Source of the DNA: Clusia tigrina
Taxonomy: Eukaryota > Arthropoda > Insecta > Diptera > Clusiidae
Direction of reading: 5' to 3'
Assembly: GCA_920105625.2 (NCBI GenBank)
Contig: OV050030.1
Span: forward strand, 408,409,034-408,473,033
DNA: 64,000 nt
Shown here: piece by piece, positions 48,671-58,420 of the stretch
Numbering within the stretch: position 1 is the first letter of the stretch
Layout of the letters: each line of letters begins with the position of its first letter
Program-made: the position numbers and the translations under genes
The notes under the pieces: model-generated
Told to the model about the DNA's origin: nothing
Database searches by the model: none
Seen by the model: only the letters and a program-made list of their open reading frames with translations

Positions 48671-50527
48671 AAGAAATTAAAGACTCGGATAAGGTATCAG
48701 CCACCACTACGGAAGGATGACAACTCATGGGCTACTACCAATGCAGAAAAAGCAACTGCATTGGCTAAATACTTTGAAAAAGTCCTATCAAATGACGAAG
48801 ATAAATATATTGAAACACGCAATGACTTAAATATAGACATTACAACCAAAATAAGAAAACAAACACAACAGAAATAATTAATTGCATTAAAAAACGAATA
48901 AACCACAAAAAAGCACCAGGATACGATATGTTGACAGGAACATATCGTATCCTGGCTCTCGCTGAGCTACCTACTATAGGTTATAACTACTTAAGGAATG
49001 TTATCAACTCAATGTTCCGACTACAATTTTTTCCCAAAGTATGGAAAGTTGCTGAAATTATTGCACTACCGAACGAAGCAGGGAAAAGATGCTACAACTG
49101 CTTCGACGTATAGACCAATTAGCCTACTTTCCATAATCTCTAAAGTTGCTGAAAAACTATGACATGATAGACTTAGCCAGATCCTTGACAATAAAAACAT
49201 TATACCAAATCATCAATTCGGCTTCAGAAAACGACATTCAACAATTCAACAGATACACCGTATAACAAACAAAATTGAAACAGACATAGAATATAAGCGG
49301 TACTGCGTTGCTGTATTCGTAGACGTTGCAAAAGCATTTGACAAAGTATGGCATAAAGGACTGCTGCATAAACTGAAGACGATGCTGCCACTTGACTACT
49401 ATTTTATTGTTGAAAGTTATCTTAGTGATCGTTACTTTTACATCAAATATAATGAAGAGTGTTCGTCTATTCATCTTACAACAGCTGGAGTTCCTCAAGG
49501 AAGTGTTTTAGGACCACTGCTATATGTCATATTTACCTCAGATATACCACTTCCAAAAGAACTGAATAGCACAATTGCTACCTTTGTTGACGACACAATC
49601 CTCTTAGCATCTGACAAAAATCTAAATACTGCGACTGCAAATCTGCAGATATACACAGAGAATGTTAAGGAATGGTTTGATAAATGGTGCTTGAAAATTA
49701 ATGAAGACTGTACAAATAGTTTTTACAACTAAAACAAAATTTAACCCAATACCTATTAAAATAAACAATAAAGATATAAAAATAGGGTCTACAACTAAAT
49801 ACCTTGGTATACACATGGACTCAAAGCTAAATTGGCACTACCACATCAAACAAAAAACCAAACAAATAAAGAAAAAATTTTGGCAACTATATTGGTTAAT
49901 GGGTAAGCAATCTAAACTCACAATTAACAACAAGTTGCTGCTATACAAGTGTACTATAAAGCCAATTTGGACGTACGGACTCCAAGTATGGGGAACGGCA
50001 AAGCGGTCACACATACAAAAAATTCAAAGACAGCAATCTAGAATATTAAGAGTTATCATAAAGTCTGGTTGGTACACAACAAATGAAGATATACACCGCA
50101 AACTAAATATGACAAGAATTGACGAAGAAATAAAAAAGATATCCACAAAACACTACGATACACTGCATGGGCATAATAACGAAGAAATAAACGAGTTGCT
50201 ACATCTAGAAGAAACCACCATGCGCCGTTTAAAGAGAACTCGACCAAACGACCTACTGAACTAGGAAATCCAGACTACACATATTAGTAATAATGATATA
50301 AATGTAAATGTAAATAATTATTATAAACATAATTTTGATCATAAATTGTTATAATATAATTATAGTGAATTATTATAATTAATGTAAATAATTTTTGTTG
50401 TATCACTTCTTGGCACTGGCCAAAATGTGTTTTTAATATTAATTTCCAAACAAATTGTCAAATCATGTACTAGGTGTCAATATAATGGTGACAGATGTAT
50501 GAAATAATCGGAAATAAAAAAGAAAAA
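48671..50527 (+). mobile_element. Jockey-clade LINE copy with 12-bp TSD
   Basis: Best-preserved element of the window, carrying ORF2 from just before the RT domain to its C-terminus. Visible blocks are SLLSIISKVAEKL, HQFGFRKRHSTIQQIHRI, VFVDVAKAFDKVWHKGLL (motif A), TTAGVPQGSVLGPLLY (motif B) and FVDDTILLAS, the FADD active site with Ala to Val. Next come WCLKINEDCT and, after a frameshift at about 49710, TKYLGIHMDSKLNWHYHI, LLYKCTIKPIWTYGLQVWG and RRLKRTRPNDLLN. There is one in-frame TGA (49160), two frameshifts and a 17-bp inverted duplication (48916-48955). The tail is A-rich. Direct repeats attttcgtttca at 48659-48670 and 50528-50539 flank it. No endonuclease domain remains (5' truncated). 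Confidence 0.95.
48916..48955. repeat. Perfect 17-bp inverted repeat inside the jockey copy
   Basis: Arm ccaggatacgatatgtt (48916-48932) and its exact reverse complement (48939-48955) flank the loop gacagg. It interrupts the KKAPGYD...LTG block upstream of the RT domain and coincides with a frame disruption. Confidence 0.92.
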
Positions 50528-50539
50528 ATTTTCGTTTCA

Positions 50540-52054
50540 GTGCTTGTGTCCAAATTGACTGGGACACAGACTTCACTCACTGATTTTCTCAGTGAACGTG
50601 GCAAGCTTTCATTCCTCAACTCATATTCGGAGACTGTCCAAACCAGAATCGTGGGACTATCCTAAGAGATCCACTCTCTATTCCTCTTATTTCTCCCAAC
50701 TGTTCAAATGAATGTGTGACAAATATGACTGAAATCTTAACTACCAAAATAAAACAGCGACTAAGTTGAAAATAAAAAAATTGTCTATTTTAATTCACGA
50801 GAAAAACCGCAAACGCATTTGTCCTGTTTGATAGTAATCCGCCAAATTTACTGGGTGTGGTTGCGACCACGTTTTGAATAAAACTGCATGATTGACAATA
50901 GTTGCATGCGGCACTTGTCGCACCTAAATTATGAGTCTAGAATCAGCGACTACGCGAAGTAAGCAAATGCCAAAGGCAACTCAGAACAAAGTTCCCCAAA
51001 CTAAACACTGCCAGAGGGGCTCCGCAAGTGGCGTGGTTATTTGCTTATATCGCGGTTTTTGTGTCAATACGCTGTCAAATTACAAAGAAAACGACCAAAC
51101 ACAGCATTAAACAAATACTGTCAAGTACGTGATTACCTGCGAAACTGCGAAAAAATTCGAGTAACAGAAAAAATAAAATTATCATCGATACGCGAGACAT
51201 TCACTTTTTGAATCCGCCACACGGCTGACATTCTGTGACATTCACTTTGACAGTTTCTGTGTCAATGATTTGTCATTTATTTTTATTTTATTATTACTCG
51301 CATTAGCATTTCTCATTCTGACTGACTGCACGTAAATGATTTTAATCTCAGCCTTATTTTTAGTATAAACAAAATATGCGAAACTTGAAAAATTATTTAT
51401 GTGCGCACAGCAAAACTGGTTAAAAATACCCCGAACTGCCAAAAGCAAATCAAAGCTTTTTAGATAAAAGACCAATTTCAATTAACCTTGAAATGCTGCG
51501 GGAATTTGCCGTGATACATTTTATGTTTTATCAGTGAAGTCAGCAGCGAAGCAAAAAAAAAACACCCCGCGGTGTGACAGTTACACGCAAATGGGCCGCT
51601 TTAATTGTGACAACTTCGAAAATGGGAGGCAATTATTGACAAACTAAGCCAATTATGAATATTACGAGTGTCGTTCGCTGAAATGATTGAAATTTGTGTT
51701 GATGTTCTGTTAAATGCGAATATATCTTTTCCACACCTTGTTGACTTTGGATGAAAAGATATGTTTGTGTTCTCTTTAGCGCCCCGTAGATCCGAGAATG
51801 GATAAAGCCAGAGATTCACAAAAAGCATAAATCGTACTTCGGTTTTCTAACGTTCACTACGACGAAAGTACCATATCATATGTCTAGTTTCATTCGAAAG
51901 CTCCTACAGAATAATTTATAATTTACAATTATTATTTTGTTATTCCACGCCATTTTCCATGATGGCAATTTCGGGATGCAAGTCATGTCGGCACTTTTTT
52001 GTTATATGCGTATTAATGTCAGGTGTTTTTTATTGATTTAAACATGTTCTTTTT

Positions 52055-52055
<1 letters not shown>
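50540..52055. other. DNA without a recognised gene
   Basis: AT-rich with several direct and inverted short motifs (ttcactcactg, cagtgaacg). Frames at 51242-51481 and 51601-51828 are short and unrecognised. Confidence 0.45.
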
Positions 52056-52088
<33 letters not shown>

Positions 52089-52250
52089 GTCTGCAATCAG
52101 TTGAGAGAATGAGTACCAGCAACTAAGACCTTCGGATCGAAGAGGAGCAGATTTAAAAAGAAACATTTTTGATCCATGCACGGATATTGATTCGTACCAA
52201 CGTCCCCCGAGTGTGAGTCTAGCATGCTTACCATTGGACCACGGAGGTCG
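52056..52250 (-). mobile_element. tRNA-derived SINE, second copy
   Basis: On the minus strand the head (cgacctccgtggtccaatgg) matches that of the SINE at 19686-19886 through the shared taagcatgctagactcacac block. The A box is tggtccaatggt (plus coordinates 52230-52241), while the B box is degenerate (ggtacgaatca). The body (gaaggtcttagttgct, gtactcatt) is also shared. It ends in about ten TAA repeats (52056-52088). I found no clear TSD. Confidence 0.82.
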
Positions 52251-53815
52251 TAAATTAAAGTTGTTTATTGCATATATTCCAAGCAAATCTCAATGAGAAC
52301 ACTTACTTGGAGGTGGTTTAATTTCCACAAATGGAGACATACGTTTCATTCGCATAATTTGGATACGCATAATATTTCACTATATAAAGAGTCCTACCAT
52401 AGATGCATACTTAAACTATTACTTCATTGAAAGATCTCTGATTAGGACAAGTGGCATGTCCGAAATAGATGCTTGTTATTGTAATTCTCGGGAGTTTTTA
52501 TGATAAATCTGATTAAAAAGCAGAAAAAAATCATATTTCAACACATTATGAAGAAAAGGTCGTCGTCAGATTTGGTGGCATTTGAAAAATAAACTTGCCA
52601 TGGAACATATATAAGAAGGAAACAGTTTTTGTGGGCACTTTCCGGATAGTAAAAATATCAGCTCACTACTGAAGGTACCTCGTTAACCAAGAATTATAAT
52701 CGTTTGTTTAATTTTTCAGCCCACAATCAACAGTTCTCCGACGAAACTTATTATTGCCTAGTAATGTCAGCTAGTGTTGAAGACTGTTGTTCCCGTGTTT
52801 ACCGGCTACAATATCTTCTGACCAAGTCAGAGACTGGTAACATTTAAATTACCGCAACAAGAAAATGTATTGCTTCTGAAACATCAATTTTGACAAAAAT
52901 AAAACCTTTTATTTCTTTCAATCGTAGATTTAGTTCGCTCTGCATTTGTGATGAGTTGAGGTTCACTGAAGCTTAACGCCATCTCTGCATTTGTTAGGAG
53001 TTGAGGTTCTGTGAAGCTAAACACCAGCTGCTTCATGCTTTAGGACTAAAAAAATACCAGAACAAAGATCTAATTTTATTCGACGTATCCCACAGGCCCA
53101 TTTATCCACCCAGCCGATCGTCGGGCACGTCCGCATAACGTAAGGAGAACCGGTGACCGATTAGCAACAGGCCGGACAGTCCTGAACTCGCGATCGCGAC
53201 CACGACAATGGGATATGAATCATAATACAGCTACAGAGTGACTAATCAACAGCTGTGAGGATGTATCAAGTAATCAACTATTCAGATATGACAGTAAATA
53301 TCTTTTAATAACAAATAGGGGAGAAGCAAAATCAAACAGTGAAAAGTATTTGCTAAACTCGTCAAGAATACCACGGACTGGGTCAGACAATGCATAATTA
53401 GATCTACACATATTCAATCTAATGGGAATATAACATATAACATACGAAGGTATAAGAACTGATCAATCTATGGTACTCAATAATAAATAAGATATGGTGT
53501 GATCACTAAGCAATTTTACTACACACATTTCTAGTACATTTAATCCAGTAATAAAGCATTCAAAGTGTCTGAGTCAGAGTAACCCAGTTTTGAATTATCA
53601 ACCATATCCATTGATATTCATATGTTTGTAATCTTTTGTTCACCATCCCAGCCAGGTTTTTAATAAAGCTCTGAGAGAAAAAATGTAAATGCATTATTAC
53701 CACACAAAAGCATCTATCTTCAGAGTAATTATTTTCGTTACTTGAGACACAGTTCCCCAAATGTGATTTGGATAAATAAAAAAATGTCAATCCTTGAAAT
53801 AAGAAAATCAAGCTG
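52251..53815. other. DNA without a recognised gene; 45-bp duplication
   Basis: A diverged 45-bp direct repeat begins at 52938 and 52983 (ctctgcatttgt). A GC-richer patch at about 53090-53220 could be a transposon scrap, but no frame is recognisable. Confidence 0.4.
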
Positions 53816-53819
53816 GGAA

Positions 53820-54155
53820 TAGTGAGGTTGGTAGGTTATACGGCTGTCGTAAGACTCGCTTAGGCCTGTTCAAGGCCCATTGTGGCCACTAGAGCTTTTT
53901 TCCCCCTACACCTCCGGATCCTCCTTAACCATCCAGTGGATTTGATAAAAGTAGCCACTTTCGTTAGCTTCATCCGGGAAATATCCTCAATGCTGTCAAG
54001 AAATGCAAATCCAAGAGTGGAGAACCTTTTTCTGTTTAGAGCAACCCACACAGGAGGTGTTCCCCTGTTTCCTCTTCCTCGACATCTTGATAGCTCCTAC
54101 AAAAATCATAGTGGGGTATACCTTTTCTACTTGCATGTGGACCCTTGAAATAAGA
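53820..54155 (-). mobile_element. LINE knuckle, C-terminus and 3' UTR
   Basis: The minus strand reads RSYQDVEEEETGEHLLCG (knuckle with its second Cys changed to Tyr) and WVALNRKRFSTLGFAFLDS. Then IEDISRMKLTKVATFIKSTG and WLRRIRRCRG follow, and the frame continues to a stop after GLEQA. The 3' UTR terminus matches 46691-46832 almost exactly in opposite orientation. One frameshift lies near 54050. It is 5' truncated and inactive. Confidence 0.82.
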
Positions 54156-55919
54156 ACAACTTCTATACAGACCAACTACGCCATTGTGTTTATGCCGTGA
54201 TTAAATATTTCACGTTTGAGTGTTACCATCATAACTGGATCGTCATATAGCGGTAGCTTATTTGGTCACATATTCTAGGATCATGTGAATTTGGCACCAT
54301 TGAGGTGATTTCCAACAGGGGACTTAAATGATTCTCCAAATTTGTATATTGCACTCACATACAGTTGGTCTCAGGCATCATCACATTTGCAGTAGTCGGT
54401 TCAAAACCTGAACCATAAAAAGTGCTCCACAGAAATCTGCTTTTGCGGGAAAGACATTTTTTTCCGGTCCTCTTGTAATCGTTTCGCTACCGACTAAACT
54501 CTATTTGCATTATGGGCATTGCAAATTATTATTTAAAATGTAAATCGTAACTGTTGACAAACGCGAAATCCGCATAAGTGGGCCAGGCTCTAAATTCTTG
54601 AGTACTCCTAAAAGGCCATCAAAACAAAATTAAAAAATCCGAACTGCTGCCAATTTACAGTTGTGGCTTGAATATTCATAGACCTTTAAGTAGGCCACAA
54701 GCGGCGAAAATGAATTAAAATCTCCAGGGAGACAAATTACGATGATGCCGCTTTCGATTCCGTTGCTGATTTTTGTTGTTTACCTCTCGAAACATGAGCG
54801 ACTGCGATGCTGTTTCCATTTTTATTGATGTGAATTAATGTGGCGCAGCGTTTTATTTATTTTACTTTTTTAAAGCGTTTTGTATGCTGTTCTTTTGAGT
54901 TTGAGTTTGTTGTGTGTGAGTAAGTGCTGGCAAAGGTTTTTGGTCAATTGTGTTGTGACATTTTCAGCTAAGCAACATTTGTCAACTCTGCGCAAATATC
55001 GCATAAACACCACGCAGCTACGGGCACGTATGCTCCTCCTTTTGGTACTTGTCGCAGCGGATACCAGCGTAATCGATACCCTGCGCTAAGATCTGCTTTG
55101 TGTGTATGAATTCTCTCAGGCCATAACTGCGGCACACAAAAAATAAATCAAATGACGAGTAAAATAAAATAAAAACATATACTGAAAACCAAATATAGCA
55201 ATGCAGCTTGAAAAAAGCATTTTACCAAACCCAAAAGTGTGAATTGTTCGGCTTGACTACGTATTCACTTAAATGGTGTGAAATTTGCGCACCATTTTTT
55301 GCGTTTGCGTTTGCGCTTGCGCATTGCCATGAAAAGATTTCCGCTCTCTCACAGGCAGCGTCGCCTCGATCGTTCGGAACAATATTGTTTGTTGTTGCTG
55401 TTGTTTTTGTGATGTGTTATATGTATTCAAAGAAATTTGTGAAGTTTATTTTATAATTCACTTTACTTTTCTCACCTGCAAATTGGTACAGCTAAACAAA
55501 TACCTTACAAAGTAGGAAGACAGCTTTGCTGTGTCCACAAGACAAGACTACTCAAATTTGGAGCTGGCCTCTGAAACACAATGTTGCCATTTGTTTCAAC
55601 CGAGAAAACAAATTAAGTTGGGTTTGGCAGAAGATGAGCTCACAAAGCCACAGTTGACTGGGTCGATGGAATTTGGAGGAACCATGCGAATTACAAGAAA
55701 TATTTTTGTTAATACTAAAATTCAACTATTTTGGAAGTCAACAATACATTCCAGTACACAGTAAGCATATTTTAGCTCCCAGAGAATGTTACTTTTTCTC
55801 TGTGTTTATTGCATTCCTTCATGATAAATCCACTGAAAGGGTTTGTGTGCTAAGTAACTGGAAGTATGTATATTGAAGGCGCCTTTTCATCCTAATAACA
55901 TCGATAGAAACTACATAAA
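54156..55919. other. DNA without a recognised gene
   Basis: Frames at 55208-55456 and 55531-55764 show no family resemblance. A GCTTGCGTTT-type short repeat lies near 55300-55320. No repeats of note otherwise. Confidence 0.45.
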
Positions 55920-55974
55920 TCCAGGCAAGAGCAGATCTAGGCAGACTCAGGCAACCCCAGGTATCCCCAGACAG
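55920..55974. repeat. 10-bp minisatellite, left part (about five units)
   Basis: Degenerate units of cccaggcaga type. The array is interrupted at 55975 by the R1-clade insertion and resumes at 56630. Confidence 0.75.
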
Positions 55975-56623
55975 CAGCAACGATGGGAGCAATCCGAAAA
56001 AGGTCGCTGGACGTTCAAACTCATTCCAGATATTGCGATGTGAATGGACCGAAGACACGGAGAGGTTAACTATCATCTTACTCAAGTGCTCAAAGAATAC
56101 CTGCACAGGTTCCATCGTGAAGACAAATCTTATTGCCCAATATACCCAAAAGAACTGGAAAGCGCGCTGCTTGTGTTATTGCACTGCCCGCGATTCATCA
56201 ATAAACGAATGGAGCTAGAAAGAACATTCGGCGAAACTCTGATGGAGTACAATCTGGTCCCACATATGTGCGAGGATAAAGTGAAATGGAATACCCCATG
56301 TGCTGTAGTGGCGAGTATTATGAACACGCTGCAAAACACAGAATACTTGCGTAGAACGGAACGCGCCAATAGATCTCTAGAAGGATTTCGCGACGCCCAA
56401 ATGAGCTTTGGATCGTGCTATAACAGAATGACCAATACTGACGATTGAGTAGAAATACACTTATAACAGCCTCCCGACGCACTACCTAACGGTGAAGTTC
56501 CGGGAGGAATAACTGTCAGCCAAGGGGGGGTTGGTTCGGACTAAAGTTCCACACTACGGTCATAGACTTTTGATGTTTCCCCACCTCAACAAAAAAAAAT
56601 AATAATAATAATATGTAATAAAA
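55975..56623 (+). mobile_element. R1-clade LINE 3' end inserted in minisatellite
   Basis: The plus strand reads QQRWEQSEKGRWTFKLIPDI. After a frame change come MDRRHGEVNYHLTQVLKEYL, RFHREDKSYCPIYPKELES and LLHCPRFINKRMELERTFGE, ending WNTPCAVVASIMNTL and RRTERANRSLEGF. This wording and order are typical of the C-terminus of R1-clade ORF2, with a decayed knuckle (CPIY in place of CPxC). The 3' UTR ends in an A-rich run and (AAT)n at about 56590-56610. Candidate TSD: ggtatccccagacag at 55960-55974 against 56624-56638 (13 of 15 identical), although this overlaps the minisatellite. Confidence 0.85.
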
Positions 56624-56629
56624 GGTAGC

Positions 56630-56790
56630 CCCAGATAGACTTAGGCATACCCAAGCTGAGCCAGGCAGAACCTGGATGACCACGGCACACCCAGGCTAAC
56701 CACGGCAAACCCAGACAGACCTAGGCGGACCCAGGAAGACCCAGGCAGACCTAGGCAGACCCAAGAAGACCCAGGCAGACCAAGACAGAC
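56630..56790. repeat. 10-bp minisatellite, right part (16 units)
   Basis: Sixteen in-phase decamers (cccagataga, cccaggaaga, cccaggcaga, cctaggcaga and similar) run from 56630 to 56789. No gaps in phase are visible. Confidence 0.9.
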
Positions 56791-57395
56791 ATGCCACTTG
56801 ACATTGTATTATTGTTAACAAGCGATAGATTCCTCTCGCACTAAGATACTCCTACGTCTAAAGTGTACTCTGGTTCAATCTAGAAAGTCCTTTTAGAAGT
56901 CCGTTGCTTTTTTGTGCCACAACTATTATGGACAGATTACATTTGTATACAGGAAATTATATACTGCCACCTAAAAGAGCTATTGTCTTGTAAACAGGCA
57001 ATATGAGTCTAATCCAATATGGATAGATAGATAAAAAGAAGTGGGTTTTGCCGCAGAACCGAGAACCGAGGTACAAAGACTTCTCAAAACACTTAGGCAA
57101 GGGATATCCATGGTGATGTAAATTGATAGTGGGAAGAAAAGATTTGGTGGAACCTTTCAAATCTATATGACTATTTTGTGATATATCAGATCTGTATCAT
57201 ATATCTGTCCCGGTATAAGGAATACACCATGTCCATTCCCAATACTTTTCACCAGAATATGCGCCTCTTGCTGGCAAAGACAGGAGAAACACGTTTAAAA
57301 TGCTCTGTAATGTCCTGTTTTTCATCCAGGCAGGAGATGGAGTTCGAACTTTCGATGATGCCTATGGTCGCTTTATGAGCACCCCATGGATTATC
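56791..57395. other. AT-rich DNA, weak dispersed repeat
   Basis: The segment around 57050-57130 (gcagaaccg, cacttaggcaag, tggtgat) resembles 21045-21120. No gene seen. Confidence 0.4.
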
Positions 57396-57417
57396 CCATA
57401 TAGTTAATTATAATAAT

Positions 57418-57552
57418 ATGGAGCCAAAACTTGTCATCACGTATATCCAGTGGATAGGACTCAAAGATGTACTTTGAACCTCCGATGGGGGTACAATATT
57501 TCGAAAGATCGCAGCTGCTTATATCTCCTACACAGTAATAATAATAATAATT
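57418..57552 (+). mobile_element. Very short LINE 3' end (copy A subfamily)
   Basis: From gagccaaaacttgtcatcacg onward the sequence follows 848-968 of copy A: the last 18 codons (KLVITYIQWIGLKDVL), the stop, the 3' UTR and the (TAA)n tail. Imperfect direct repeats ccatatagttaa (57396-57407) and ccatataattaa (57553-57564) flank it, with a 10-bp filler ttataataat on the left. It is an extreme 5' truncation of about 135 bp. Confidence 0.78.
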
Positions 57553-57721
57553 CCATATAATTAACCCGATTATATCTCGAAGATATTTGCTTCTTAATGT
57601 TGGAAAGAAATCTGCTACTCTCTTCCTATACTGTGGCTAGTTTAGTCCCCATTAGCGTACTGCAAAAATTTCATATATATAATTCATAAATCCCAATAGA
57701 AAGAATTTAGAAGAATAGTAA

Positions 57722-58420
57722 TCAATTAGAAGACGTTGGTATTCCTTTGATTCGCATAACACCCGTGTATTTTGGTCCTTCAATCTGTATACGGTATACT
57801 TGCTGCTCTATTGTAAAGGATGCACAATGGTGTATGTTATCGTCTTCATTGCTGGAATAATCGGAAATTTCTATTTGCATAGCATAGGCAAAGATGGTGA
57901 TTTCATGAGAGTCAACCAAATACTAAAATGGGAGCATTTTCTCCAGAAATCCAACTCTTAAGGAACTTGGGTAATGTCACACCATATCCGATGGGATCTT
58001 ATTTAAGCTGTAAGTTCATGATGGATTTATAAGGAAACTCTTGCTCAGTTTTTAATTCAATTTTCACTTCAATAGTTAAGTTACTAAATAGCTGCCATAT
58101 TTGTGGACAATTGGCAACTAATCTGAGAGAAGTTACTAAGTATGTGCTGCGAAAATTAGTCTTTGATGCGATTAATGTGCTGAAGATGTCTGCAGGCCTT
58201 CGGCAAATTAATCGGCTTCTGTGAACATGTAATAAAAGCGATTATTACGGCCAAAAAAGTCCGATATACGCAAACGATAAGAGATTTTTTGTGGACGACA
58301 TTGGAGTACTTTCAGGTGGCCTTCTTGGGCCTGTGACTTCAACAAGATGAAGCCAATGTCTCCTTGGGATGCTTCAATATATATTTCATTTATAAAAGTA
58401 AACCATGCCAGAAGCTGCAT
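57722..58420 (-). pseudogene. Frameshifted coding-like segment, family unknown
   Basis: Three minus-strand blocks join almost without gap. The first, from an ATG at 58420, runs to about 58210 (MQLLAWFTFINEIYIEAS; KISYRLRISDFFGRNNRFYY). The second, one frame over, spans about 58210-57925 (LICRRPADIFSTLIASKTNF; LTIEVKIELKTEQEFPYKSI; YGVTLPKFLKSWISGENAPI) with one TAA at 57999-58001. The third returns to the first frame (VDSHEITIFAYAMQIEISDY; IHHCASFTIEQQVYRIQIEG) and stops at 57722. The seamless joins suggest single-base indels rather than introns, hence a pseudogene or assembly errors. The composition looks protein-like, unlike nearby chance frames. I do not recognise the family and assign no function. 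Confidence 0.35.

Noticed and set aside
52056..52088. CRISPR-like or functional repeat array
   Set aside because: It is the TAA tail of a SINE; no spacer-repeat structure exists anywhere in the window.
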